This document shows positions 18,598 through 27,302 of a stretch of DNA of 64,000 nt, piece after piece (position 1 is the stretch's first letter; every line of letters starts with the position of its first letter). Position numbers and translations under genes: made by a program. The DNA lies in contig NZ_JARXVM010000008.1 of the NCBI RefSeq assembly GCF_029892285.1, positions 124,001-188,000 of the forward strand, read 5' to 3'. Source of the DNA: Rhizobium sp. SG_E_25_P2 (lineage in GTDB: Bacteria; Pseudomonadota; Alphaproteobacteria; Rhizobiales; Rhizobiaceae). The notes under the pieces were generated by a model that was not told the origin of the DNA, did not search any database, and worked only from the letters and a program-made list of their open reading frames with translations.

Positions 18598-20873
18598 GGC
18601 GAAAGCACCGCCTTTCCGATCGCCGGCCGCGCATCGGCAACCGGCGCCGGCGCACGACTCCGGCCATTCAGCCTGAGCGAATTGGCCACCACGATGATCG
18701 ACGACGTCGACATGGCGATCGACGCGACGAGCGGAGTGGCGAGCCCCGCAATCGCCACCGGCACCGCAATGAGATTGTAGCCCACCGCCAGCGCGAAATT
18801 CTGGCGGATCAGCCGCCCGGCTCGCCTGGACACATCGATCGCCAGCCAGACGGCGTCGAGATTGTCGCGCATGAACACGAAATCGGCAGCCTGCCGACCG
18901 ATATCGGCTGCGGTGGAAGGGGCGATCGACACATGCGCCGAACTGAGCGCCGGCGCGTCGTTGATGCCGTCGCCGACCATCAGCACCTTGCCGCCCTGCA
19001 CTGACGCCTCTTCGACGGCGCGGACCTTGCCCTCCGGCGTCAGCCCCGAGCGCCAGGCGGAAATGTCAAGACGCCTGGCGAGCGCCGCCACCACCGGCTC
19101 CCGATCGCCGGACACGATCGCGGTGGGCATATTGTGCCGCGCCATGAGCCGAATGGTCTCCGCAGCGCCCGGGCGTTGCGCGTCCTCGAAATGGAAGGCG
19201 GCGATTTCACGCCCGTCGAGCGACAGCACGCTTTCGGTATAGGGTAGATCTGCATCGAGTGCGCCGTCCGCGTCCAACGCGAAGGCGCGCGCGCCCAGCC
19301 GCCACAGGCCCTCGGCTGTCCTGGCTTCCAGCCCGCCGCCGGGGATCTCGCTGATCGTCTCGACCGTCAGCGCGATCGGCGCCGCCGCCAGAATGGCCTT
19401 GGACACCGGATGGCGCGAATGGGCGGCCAGACCGGCGGCCATGGCGAAGGCTTTGGGCGATATATCCTGTGCATTGACCAGGCGCGGCTTACCGAGGGTC
19501 AGCGTGCCGGTTTTGTCGAACAGCGCATGCGTGGCCTCGGCCAGCCGCTCCATGGCCGAGCCGTCCTTGACCATCACGCCCTCGCGAAACAGCCGCCCGG
19601 CGGCGATGACCTGCACCACAGGCACCGCGAGACCGAGCGCGCAGGGGCAGGTGATGATCAGCACCGAAATCGCCACCAGCAGCGCCTGATGCCAGTCGCC
19701 GCCGATCACGCCCCAACCCAGGAAGGACAGGAAGGCGGTGAGATGCACGACGGGCGAATAAAGCTGCGCCGCCCGGTCCGCCAGACGGCGATAGCGCGCC
19801 TTGCCGCCTTCGGCGGCTTCCATAAGGCTGATGATCTCCGCAAGGAAGGACTCCTTGGCTTCTGCGGCGGCCTCCACCGTCAGCGCCCCGGTCAGGTTCA
19901 TCGTGCCGGCCAGCAGCCTGTCCCCTGCCCGCGCCGGCTGCGGCGCGCTTTCGCCGTTGACGATCGACCAGTCGATGTCGCTTTCGCCGGTGAGCACCAC
20001 GGCGTCCACCGCCAGCCGTTCACCCGCCGCCACCGACAGGCGATCTCCACGCCGGATGTCGGCGACAAGGCGATATTCAGGTTTGCCGTCGACGCCGATC
20101 GCCATCGCGCCTTTCGGCGACAGCCGCGCCAGCCCGATCACCGCCGACCGCGCCCGGTCGCGCATCAGATGATCGAGCGTGCGGCCGATCAGCAGGAAGA
20201 ACAGCAGCGAGGCGGTGGCGTCGAACCAGGCATGGTCGCCGTGATGGATGGTTTCCCACAGCGACATGAAATAGGACAACGTGATGGCGAGCGCGATCGG
20301 CACATCCATATTGGTGCGGCCGCCCTTCAGCGCGTTCCACGCCGAGCGGTAGTAGAACCGACCGGAATAGATGAGCGCCGGCGCGCAAATCATCGCCGAA
20401 ATCCAGTGAAACAGATCGCGCGTCGAGGCCTCGGCGCCGGACCAGACCGACACCGACAATAGCATGATGTTGGTGGCGGCGAATCCGGCCACTGCAAGCG
20501 CCCGCAAATGTTCGCGGCGTTCGGCGTCGGCGCCCGCCTCAAGATCCTGGAACAGATGCGGCCGATAGCCGACGCCAAGTATGGCGGATACGAAACGATC
20601 AGGATCTGCGCGACGACCGTCGGTTTCTTCCCTCCACACCACCGACACCCGCTTGGTTGAAAGGTTCACCCGCGCCCGCTCCACTTCCGGCAGCTTGCGC
20701 AACGCGCTTTCAATGGCGGTGATGCAGGCGCCGCAATGAACGTCGGGCACGCTGAGATCGGTCTGGCGCCGGCCTTCGCCGAGCGCGCGCGACGACAGCC
20801 AGATCTCCTCGGCCGGAGGCAGCCCGGCCTCGGCGTCGATCGCGCCCTCTGTGCCCGGTGCGCAGCAGCTCAT
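18594..20873 (-). CDS. ccoI: copper-exporting P-type ATPase for cbb3 oxidase assembly (CcoI/FixI)
   Basis: 759 residues. An N-terminal CC pair precedes a heavy-metal-associated domain with CGAC (Cys47, Cys50). P1B-ATPase motifs follow: CPC in ITCPCALGLA, the phosphorylation site DKTGT, HP in SRHPVSKA and GDGINDAPAL. CcoI supplies copper for the CuB site of CcoN. The start MSCCAPG at 20873 lies 1 bp after the ccoH stop; the longer frame would overlap ccoH. Third gene of ccoGHIS. Confidence 0.96.
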   Translation of the reverse strand: MSCCAPGTEGAIDAEAGLPPAEEIWLSSRALGEGRRQTDLSVPDVHCGACITAIESALRKLPEVERARVNLSTKRVSVVWREETDGRRADPDRFVSAILGVGYRPHLFQDLEAGADAERREHLRALAVAGFAATNIMLLSVSVWSGAEASTRDLFHWISAMICAPALIYSGRFYYRSAWNALKGGRTNMDVPIALAITLSYFMSLWETIHHGDHAWFDATASLLFFLLIGRTLDHLMRDRARSAVIGLARLSPKGAMAIGVDGKPEYRLVADIRRGDRLSVAAGERLAVDAVVLTGESDIDWSIVNGESAPQPARAGDRLLAGTMNLTGALTVEAAAEAKESFLAEIISLMEAAEGGKARYRRLADRAAQLYSPVVHLTAFLSFLGWGVIGGDWHQALLVAISVLIITCPCALGLAVPVVQVIAAGRLFREGVMVKDGSAMERLAEATHALFDKTGTLTLGKPRLVNAQDISPKAFAMAAGLAAHSRHPVSKAILAAAPIALTVETISEIPGGGLEARTAEGLWRLGARAFALDADGALDADLPYTESVLSLDGREIAAFHFEDAQRPGAAETIRLMARHNMPTAIVSGDREPVVAALARRLDISAWRSGLTPEGKVRAVEEASVQGGKVLMVGDGINDAPALSSAHVSIAPSTAADIGRQAADFVFMRDNLDAVWLAIDVSRRAGRLIRQNFALAVGYNLIAVPVAIAGLATPLVASIAMSTSSIIVVANSLRLNGRSRAPAPVADARPAIGKAVLSP

Positions 20874-20874
20874 G

Positions 20875-21360
20875 TCACTTCTCCGGCTGATAGATGCGGA
20901 CGGCCTGATGATAGACGGTCTCGCCGGCATCGACGGCGGCGAGATCGACGATCCATTGCCCAGGCGCGAGCCTGTGTTCGATCGCGTAGACGCCCGGCGC
21001 CATGCGCGGCAGCGTCAGGCTGAAATCCTGCTTGTCGCCCACCGGCCGGTGAAACAGCGCGGTGATCTCGGCCAGACGGCCAATTTCATCGGCGGGTCCC
21101 TCAAGCCGGTATTCGAGGCGACCGCCCTCGACCTTGAACGCGCCGGAAAAGCCGCGCTCGGCCCAGTGGCGCGCTTCCGCCGCCTTCATGTTGAAATCCT
21201 GGCTCGCGACATAGGTATTCTTGGCCAGGATGCCGCTCCAACTCGCGCTCGCCATATAGGCCATGAAGACATTCACCGAAATGATGACGCCAAAGAAGGC
21301 GATCATGATCGCCAGCATGTGGCGGCCGGTGAAAGGTTTGGGTTCAGCCAGATTGCTCAT
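20875..21360 (-). CDS. ccoH: cbb3 oxidase assembly protein CcoH/FixH
   Basis: 161 residues. One N-terminal membrane helix (about 14-36) is followed by a periplasmic FixH domain containing GPADEIGRL and a C-terminal PGQWIVDLAA segment. CcoH stabilises the assembling oxidase and works with CcoI. The start overlaps the ccoG stop by 4 bp (ATGA). Confidence 0.95.
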   Translation of the reverse strand: MSNLAEPKPFTGRHMLAIMIAFFGVIISVNVFMAYMASASWSGILAKNTYVASQDFNMKAAEARHWAERGFSGAFKVEGGRLEYRLEGPADEIGRLAEITALFHRPVGDKQDFSLTLPRMAPGVYAIEHRLAPGQWIVDLAAVDAGETVYHQAVRIYQPEK

Positions 21361-22940
21361 TTGCGTTTCTCCGGAACGACGAAACTCGCCGTGTAATCAT
21401 CCGCCTCGCCCGAGGTCCGATATTCGACATGGAATGTGAAATCGCGTGTCTCTTCGGGCAAGACGTCTTTGGGCATGCTCACATAGATCTTCATGGATTT
21501 GACCGTATCCGGCTCCAGCTCCACGCCGATGAATCGGCCCTGCGACCAGGATTCGCCGGCGATGCTCATTGTCGCGCCCGGCATGTCGCGCAGCGACAGC
21601 ATCACCAAGCGCGGTTCCGGCACCATGTTGAGGATCTTGACGGTGTAGCCGTTGCGGATCGAGCCGTCCGATTCCATGACATATTGCGGATTGCGGTCAT
21701 GCAATACATCCATCTCCAGCCGTTCCCGCACCATCAACGCGGTGACCAGACCGACCCCGATCAGCGACCAGAGCACTGTGTAAAGAAGGATGCGCGGCCG
21801 GAAAATGATGCGCCAGTCGAAGTGGCGGATCTTGTCGTGATAGCGGCCATCGGGATCGCGCACGCGGGTCGGATCGATCGATGCGGCGCCGTCATTGGTG
21901 GCGATCGCCATATTGGTCGAATAGTCGAACAGGGTCGAATAGCCGATCAGCCCCTTGTCGCGACCAAGCTTGTCCATCACCCCGTCACAGGCGTCGATAC
22001 AGAGCGCGCAGGTGATGCATTCGAGCTGCAGCCCGTCGCGAATGTCGATGCCCATGGGACAGACCGCCACGCAGGCGTTGCAATCGACGCAATCTCCCAC
22101 CGCCTGGCCGGCGGCGGCCGTTTTCTTGGAGTGGCGCGAACGCGGCTCGCCGCGCCAGTCGTTATAGGTCACGACCAGCGAATTCTCATCCAGCATCGCC
22201 GCCTGAATGCGCGGCCAGGGGCACATATAGGTGCAGACCTGCTCGCGCATCAGTCCGCCAAACACATAGGTTGTCGCCGTCAGGATGGCGATGGTGAAAT
22301 AGGCGACCGACGGCGCTTGGAAAAAGACCAGGTCATGCAGAAGCATGGGCGCATCTGCGAAATAGAACACCCAGGCGCCGCCAGTCAGCACGCCGATCAG
22401 GATCCAGATTGCGTGTTTCGACACGCGCTTCCAGATCTTGTCGAGACTCCAGGGAGCCGAATCTAGCTTGATACGGGCGTTTCGATCACCTTCGACGGCG
22501 CGCTCGACCACCAGAAAGAGGTCGACCCACACCGTCTGCGGACAGGTATAGCCGCACCAGGCCCGGCCAACGGCCGTGGTGACGAGGAACAATCCGAGAC
22601 CCGCCATCATCAACAGGCCGGCGACGAAATAGAATTCCTGCGGCCAGATTTCGATGAAGAAGAAATAGAAGCGCTTGTTGGCCAGATCGATCAGGATCGC
22701 CTGATCGGGCGCATACGGTCCGCGATCCCAACGAATCCAGGGCGCCAGATAATAGATGCCGAGCGTGATCGCCATCACCAGCCATTTGAACCGTCTGAAC
22801 GCGCCCTCGGCGCGTTTCGGATGGATCGCCTTGCGTGCGGCGTAAAGCGGCTGGCGAACCTTGGCGGCGTTGACCGGTTGCGCCTCAAGGCGTTCGATCG
22901 ACGCCTCGTCGGCGGGCTGCACTTCCGGGCGGACATTCAT
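21357..22940 (-). CDS. ccoG: cbb3 oxidase accessory iron-sulfur protein CcoG/FixG
   Basis: 527 residues, polytopic. Cys motifs include AWCGYTCPQTVW and CTYMCPWPR in membrane segments and two ferredoxin-like clusters, CVDCNACVAVCP and CITCALCIDAC. A C-terminal periplasmic Ig-like FixG domain follows (about 400-527). Family members have been linked to Cu(II) reduction for oxidase assembly. It is the first gene of ccoGHIS, with an FNR box 56 bp upstream. Confidence 0.96.
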   Translation of the reverse strand: MNVRPEVQPADEASIERLEAQPVNAAKVRQPLYAARKAIHPKRAEGAFRRFKWLVMAITLGIYYLAPWIRWDRGPYAPDQAILIDLANKRFYFFFIEIWPQEFYFVAGLLMMAGLGLFLVTTAVGRAWCGYTCPQTVWVDLFLVVERAVEGDRNARIKLDSAPWSLDKIWKRVSKHAIWILIGVLTGGAWVFYFADAPMLLHDLVFFQAPSVAYFTIAILTATTYVFGGLMREQVCTYMCPWPRIQAAMLDENSLVVTYNDWRGEPRSRHSKKTAAAGQAVGDCVDCNACVAVCPMGIDIRDGLQLECITCALCIDACDGVMDKLGRDKGLIGYSTLFDYSTNMAIATNDGAASIDPTRVRDPDGRYHDKIRHFDWRIIFRPRILLYTVLWSLIGVGLVTALMVRERLEMDVLHDRNPQYVMESDGSIRNGYTVKILNMVPEPRLVMLSLRDMPGATMSIAGESWSQGRFIGVELEPDTVKSMKIYVSMPKDVLPEETRDFTFHVEYRTSGEADDYTASFVVPEKRK

Positions 22941-22996
22941 GGCGAAAACCCCTTCTCCTGAGGTTTCCCGTTTTAGTCCCTGCTCGCAAAGCCTCC

Positions 22997-23010
22997 TTGA
23001 TATAAGTCAA
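22997..23010. promoter_or_regulatory. FNR/FixK-type anaerobox upstream of ccoG
   Basis: TTGATATAAGTCAA matches the consensus TTGAT-N4-ATCAA with one change in the right half (GTCAA). It is 56 bp from the ccoG start, so a start site about 41 bp downstream is possible. The FnrL encoded at 38276 is the likely activator. Confidence 0.85.
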
Positions 23011-23519
23011 GGCCGGGCAATGTGCCGCATCGTAGGTGGCCACAGGATGCGGATCAGCGCGACGGCGTCCCCATCATGCCAGGGATTGTGCATCAGCGCT
23101 CATGTGACCGGATCGATCTCATCTTCGAGCGAGGAGAACACTCCGGCTTGCGCTTCGGATGACCAGAAAATCGGTCAGCAAAGGATGCCGGAACCGACGA
23201 TCGATGCTCGGGCCGTCGATCCGCAGTTGCACTTACACGGATGCCCGCTTCCGGGCCAACACATAGCCGCGTGTCAACGAATATCGGCATAACTTCGTCG
23301 AGAAGAGCGGCAGCGACAGGCGCGGGATGTCCACGTCTTCTTCCGGCCGGGCAAGAGTCTTCTCAAGCAGCCAGATAGAATCTATTGCCAAAATCAATCG
23401 GGGATGCGATGGGAGCGAAAATGCGATGTCGTCGATAAATCCGTCATGACGTTGAAAGCAGTTGCCGTTGCCTATTCTCATGAAGATGGAATTTCGCAAG
23501 GCAATAGATGAGGTGCAAA
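23011..23519. other. gene-free left flank of the sulfotransferase/glycosyltransferase island
   Basis: About 500 bp between the ccoG anaerobox and the first island gene. A minus-strand frame of 88 codons (23233-23499) is open, but it has weak start signals and no recognised family; it may be a gene remnant. No terminator, transposase or tRNA is visible. Base composition begins to drop toward AT near 23330. Confidence 0.5.
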
Positions 23520-24239
23520 ATGAAACACCTGTGCGTGTTGGGAATGTTCAGGTCCGGCACTAATTTCATCCGTGCAGCCATGGAATTAAACTATGATTGC
23601 AGAATCAAATATGATGTTTTCGGATGGAAGCACGGGTTTTACCCCATCCTGAACAAGGGATCGGGCATAGTTTATCCAGACGACGAAGTTATATTTATAA
23701 CAAAAAACCCATTTTCATCCCTTCATTCACTGTATAAATACAGCATGACGGGGCAACCCAATATGATTTCCGAAAACAAACAATCCCTGAAAGAATTCAT
23801 TCGTAGCCCGTTAAATATCAGGGACGGCGGCAATCCAAATTCTGTGGAATACTATTTTTCCTCTCCGGTGGATTTTTGGAATTCCATGAACTGGAACCTG
23901 GAATCCGTGGTGAGCCGACGCGGCCGTGCGATTCACATACAATACGAAAAATTGCTGGACGGCCCGGAACGCGAAACCGCGAAGATTGCGGCGGCATTTG
24001 GCTTGGCCCGCAAAGACGGCGACTTTTCTGTTCCGGAAACCCGGATGAAGAATCTGGGAAATAACCAACACAATCCGGCTAACTTTACTCAACAAGTAAA
24101 ATTTGACGCCGACGCGGTAAAAGAGCTTTCTTATATGAGCCATTACGATCAGGAAGACAGGAAATTCGTGCTCGACCGCGTGAGCGCAAAGCTGATCGAG
24201 AAACTGGGTTACAGCAGTTCGCTCGCAGAAATCCTTTAA
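23520..24239 (+). CDS. sulfotransferase-like protein
   Basis: 239 residues. The N terminus CVLGMFRSGTNFIRAAM has the PAPS 5'-phosphosulfate loop pattern of sulfotransferases. A second motif, FITKNPFSSLHSLYKYS, resembles the 3'-phosphate binding region, and IQYEKLLDGPERE matches the usual (R/Q)YEDLL segment. The ATG at 23520 is chosen over 23508 because GAGGTG lies 6 bp before it. The gene is clearly AT-richer than the flanking cco genes. It is followed after 15 bp by a glycosyltransferase-like gene. The acceptor is probably a surface carbohydrate, by context only. Confidence 0.75.
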   Translation: MKHLCVLGMFRSGTNFIRAAMELNYDCRIKYDVFGWKHGFYPILNKGSGIVYPDDEVIFITKNPFSSLHSLYKYSMTGQPNMISENKQSLKEFIRSPLNIRDGGNPNSVEYYFSSPVDFWNSMNWNLESVVSRRGRAIHIQYEKLLDGPERETAKIAAAFGLARKDGDFSVPETRMKNLGNNQHNPANFTQQVKFDADAVKELSYMSHYDQEDRKFVLDRVSAKLIEKLGYSSSLAEIL

Positions 24240-24254
24240 TCCCAGAGATACGCC

Positions 24255-25130
24255 ATGAATCGCAATGACTTGACAATGTTCTTCATTACGCAGCCGGGAG
24301 TATTGTCATTCAAATCCCGATTGTTGGCGGCGTCGCTTCGCAGATTTGCGCCGGAAGGCGTGAAACTGGTCGCCTGCGTGCCCGCGCATCTGAACAAGCT
24401 TGATGCACTGACCGTCGGCACGTTCGACCGTCTTGGCGTTCAGATCAAGGAATTCAATGCTGACCTTTGGTCCAAATACAACTATCCGATCGGAAACAAG
24501 CTGGACGCCTCGGTCCTCGACTTTTCAACACGCTACGCCATGTTTCTGGACAGCGACATGTTGGCGATGCGGAAGCTGGAAATCTGGCGGCTCCCGGATT
24601 GCGCGATGTCTGCGCGCTCAATCATGGGACGCCGGGAATTCACCCTGGAAAATGCGCCGGTTCTGAAAGATTTTCTTCTTAAGAACTGCAAACTGGATGA
24701 AAGCGCGTTTGCAAACGCCAGTGATGATGGCTTTACGTCGGAGGTTGGATTTCCGGTTTACAATTCCGGCCTCGTCATTTTCGATGTCACATCCGGCTTT
24801 CAGCATCGCTGGCGAGAACTGACATGCGCTGTTCTTGAGAACGAACAGCTTCCAAAGGGGTTTAAATATCCCCTTGCCGACCAAACCGCCTTGGCGGCGA
24901 CGGCTTTGGAAATCGGCTCATCCTTCACTCTCCTGAAGAACGTTTGGAACATGAACATCAATGTGCGGAAAAAAGTCCCGTTCATTTATCACTATTTTGG
25001 ATTCATGCGCCTGTTCCAAGACAAGAACGCCTTCAATCTGGTGAAGGAACTTCAGAAAGAATCCAGCAAACTTGGCCTTCCCATACTCGGAGAAATCGGA
25101 GAAAAGGATCTGGTTTTCACGGGCCAGTAA
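24255..25130 (+). CDS. glycosyltransferase-like protein (GT8-type nucleotide-diphospho-sugar fold)
   Basis: 291 residues. The segment RYAMFLDSDMLAMRKLEIW contains a DxD metal/nucleotide-sugar motif. Later, GFPVYNSGLVIFDV and PLADQTALAATALE match the layout of GT8-like enzymes, where NSG and the DQ pair bind substrate. No membrane segment is evident. It forms a probable two-gene unit with the preceding sulfotransferase-like gene. Donor and acceptor are unknown. Confidence 0.72.
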   Translation: MNRNDLTMFFITQPGVLSFKSRLLAASLRRFAPEGVKLVACVPAHLNKLDALTVGTFDRLGVQIKEFNADLWSKYNYPIGNKLDASVLDFSTRYAMFLDSDMLAMRKLEIWRLPDCAMSARSIMGRREFTLENAPVLKDFLLKNCKLDESAFANASDDGFTSEVGFPVYNSGLVIFDVTSGFQHRWRELTCAVLENEQLPKGFKYPLADQTALAATALEIGSSFTLLKNVWNMNINVRKKVPFIYHYFGFMRLFQDKNAFNLVKELQKESSKLGLPILGEIGEKDLVFTGQ

Positions 25131-25139
25131 ATCCTCCGC

Positions 25140-25341
25140 TTTCTATCGAGCAGCGGTTGACGTGAACCCGCAGTCGCGGGCCTGGTTGGTGAAGCGTCTG
25201 AAGCAAATGCGGATGGGGGCATTGCACGAGCACACAGTGCTAGGCAATCCATCGGACACCGTCGAAGAACCGAATCGGAATGAAGAAGTTCGACGATGGA
25301 AGCAGAGCGGGGCATCTCAGGAGCAATGGCTGCGCCGTTGA
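25140..25341 (+). pseudogene. possible gene remnant between island genes
   Basis: The 292-bp gap 25131-25422 holds a short plus-strand frame without its own start signal, ending at 25341. It reads like the C terminus of a protein (segments FYRAAVDVNPQSRAWLVKRL and EEVRRWKQSGASQEQWLRR). No family is recognised. It could be a decayed gene left by recombination, or chance. Confidence 0.3.
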
Positions 25342-25422
25342 TGTCGCTTCTCGGACCCCGCAGACCTCAGATTCGCGCATCGAGAGCTAACTGGAACGAC
25401 AAATTCAAGTGACGAGGTAAAA

Positions 25423-26253
25423 ATGGCCCTGCCGCAATTTCTCTGTATCGGCGCTCAGAAAGCCGCGACGTCCTGGCTGTATGTCAATTTGCAGCGGCAC
25501 CAGCAGATCTGGATGCCGCCGGTCAAGGAACTCCACTACTTCAACCACTTGTTCGTGCCAGAGAACCGTTCCTGGACAAATTACCACATCAGGACCAACA
25601 CATCCGCCGCCGTTCGCCATCATGTCAAGAATGGCGACTACGTCGATTTCGGCTATCTACGCTATCTCTGCGGACTGATGACCGAACCGTTTACGGAAGC
25701 CTGGTACCGCAACGCCTATGATCGCCCGAACGCCAAGGGCAAGGTGCTGGGCGATATAACGCCGGAATATTCGACCATCCCGGAACAGGGCATCGACTAT
25801 GTCCGGAGCCTGCTCGGCGGACCGCGGCTGATCTACATCATCCGTGATCCCGTTTCCCGCGCGATGTCACAGCTGCGCATGGCGCTGGAGCGCCAGCCGC
25901 GTGAAAACATGCAGGAAGCAGCTTGGCGGGAGATGGTTGAAGATTGGGACGTCAACAATCGTGGCGACTATGCGACGTTTATTCCGCGTTGGCGCGCCCG
26001 GTTCGCCGATCGGGATTTCCTGTTTCTGCCCTTCGGCAAAGTCAACCAAGATCCGCATGGCGTCATGCGCGAGGTGGAAACCTTCCTGGGCGTCGACCCC
26101 GCCAAGAGCTATGAGGGCGCCGAAGAAAAAATCCACAAGACCAAATCAGCGCCGATCCCGACCTTCGTTCAGGACATGCTGAGGGATCGCTTCAAGGGTC
26201 AGTACGCATTCCTGGAAAAGGAATTCGGCAGGGACTTCGTGTCGCAGCTTTAA
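25423..26253 (+). CDS. sulfotransferase
   Basis: 276 residues. The PAPS-binding loop FLCIGAQKAATSWLY lies at the N terminus (about residues 5-20). YIIRDPVSRAMSQLRM is the 3'-phosphate binding helix and the DITPEYS segment is typical of the Sulfotransfer_1 family. The C-terminal FLGVDP segment is also canonical. GAGG lies 5 bp before the ATG. It is convergent with the GT2-type gene, 16 bp between stops. It probably sulfates the glycan made by the neighbouring glycosyltransferases. Confidence 0.9.
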   Translation: MALPQFLCIGAQKAATSWLYVNLQRHQQIWMPPVKELHYFNHLFVPENRSWTNYHIRTNTSAAVRHHVKNGDYVDFGYLRYLCGLMTEPFTEAWYRNAYDRPNAKGKVLGDITPEYSTIPEQGIDYVRSLLGGPRLIYIIRDPVSRAMSQLRMALERQPRENMQEAAWREMVEDWDVNNRGDYATFIPRWRARFADRDFLFLPFGKVNQDPHGVMREVETFLGVDPAKSYEGAEEKIHKTKSAPIPTFVQDMLRDRFKGQYAFLEKEFGRDFVSQL

Positions 26254-26269
26254 GCTGCGACCGTTTTTC

Positions 26270-27265
26270 TCAAAACCAATTGCCTCTATTGATGAGTCCT
26301 AGCCGGATCAGTTGCTCCGGACTTTCATAGGCGACGCTCAATCCATCGCAAAAGAACACCGGATCTTGCGTATCGACATATTTCCGGTACTCAGCGCTAG
26401 CATTGTAATGCTCCTTGCGGTGCATTTCTTCTTTGGCCTTGTCCTGCAGGGACGCCAAGAATTTGAAATGAAACAGCGCGCCGGTGATGGCGGGACGACC
26501 GTCATTGCCGACCTTGTGCAGACGCCGGGGACGGATATCGTGCATGGAACTGGTATAGCGATAGGTCCAGCGCCACCAAACGACCGGAACCTTGTTGAGC
26601 GCCGGCGAATTTTGCGGCGAATTTCGGTTATAGACCCGCATTCGCGGCCCACCCCGGGTATAGGTATCGGTGTCGATGCGGGCCTCCTGAACATAGCCGT
26701 CGCGATCGAAATAGGGGCAGACCTTGAATGGATCCTCTCCGGTGGCGTAACCTGCCTGGCTGAGCGGCCCTGCCCCATAAGCATCGAGCATCACGCAGTG
26801 CAACGCGTCGCGCTTTTCGTTTTTCATGAACTCCCCGAGATCGCGCAGATCCCTCGTCTCCATGTTGGGATAAACGAGGAATTCATCGGGATCGACGGTG
26901 ACGCAAAGCCGCCCGCAGCCATATTTCCGCAGCAGGTAGTTGCACCACTCCATGCCGAAATTTGAGGCTCGGTAGCTTTCCTTAGTGTGCCAGACGGACA
27001 CGTCCTTCTGGTTTCGCGCCCAATCGAGCAAGCCGTCATTCGAGTCATTGTCGACGATGAGAAAATGCCGCACGCCGAGCTTGCGGTAATAATCAGTGAA
27101 AAACGGCAGGCGAAACAGTTCGTTCCGCAGGCAGGTCACCAGAATGATGTCGTTCTTGCTGAGGGCGGCGGTGTTGTCGACAGTCAGACGAAGCTGACGT
27201 CCGAACTTGAACAGGGCCCAATGCCGGCCAAACTGATTCTGGATGATTGTGCGTAAGCGGCTCAT
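26270..27265 (-). CDS. family 2 glycosyltransferase (Glyco_tranf_2_4 type)
   Basis: 331 residues. The frame has ILVTCLRNELFRLPFFTDYYRKLG and FLIVDNDSNDGLLDWA, the start of the GT-A fold in this group, and a catalytic DxD in VTVDPDEFLVYP. The remainder has many aromatic residues and no clear membrane helix. It starts 37 bp after the GT14-type gene stop on the same strand, so the two are likely cotranscribed. Confidence 0.85.
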   Translation of the reverse strand: MSRLRTIIQNQFGRHWALFKFGRQLRLTVDNTAALSKNDIILVTCLRNELFRLPFFTDYYRKLGVRHFLIVDNDSNDGLLDWARNQKDVSVWHTKESYRASNFGMEWCNYLLRKYGCGRLCVTVDPDEFLVYPNMETRDLRDLGEFMKNEKRDALHCVMLDAYGAGPLSQAGYATGEDPFKVCPYFDRDGYVQEARIDTDTYTRGGPRMRVYNRNSPQNSPALNKVPVVWWRWTYRYTSSMHDIRPRRLHKVGNDGRPAITGALFHFKFLASLQDKAKEEMHRKEHYNASAEYRKYVDTQDPVFFCDGLSVAYESPEQLIRLGLINRGNWF

Positions 27266-27302
27266 GAAAAATACCCGTTACAAGAAGCAGGAAGCAATGC
27301 TG

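Noticed and set aside
16906-18780. 624-codon plus-strand frame
   Set aside because: Antisense to gnd and the end of ccoI/ccoS; shadow frame.
23233-23499. 88-codon minus-strand frame left of the island
   Set aside because: No family or start support; mentioned only as a possible remnant.
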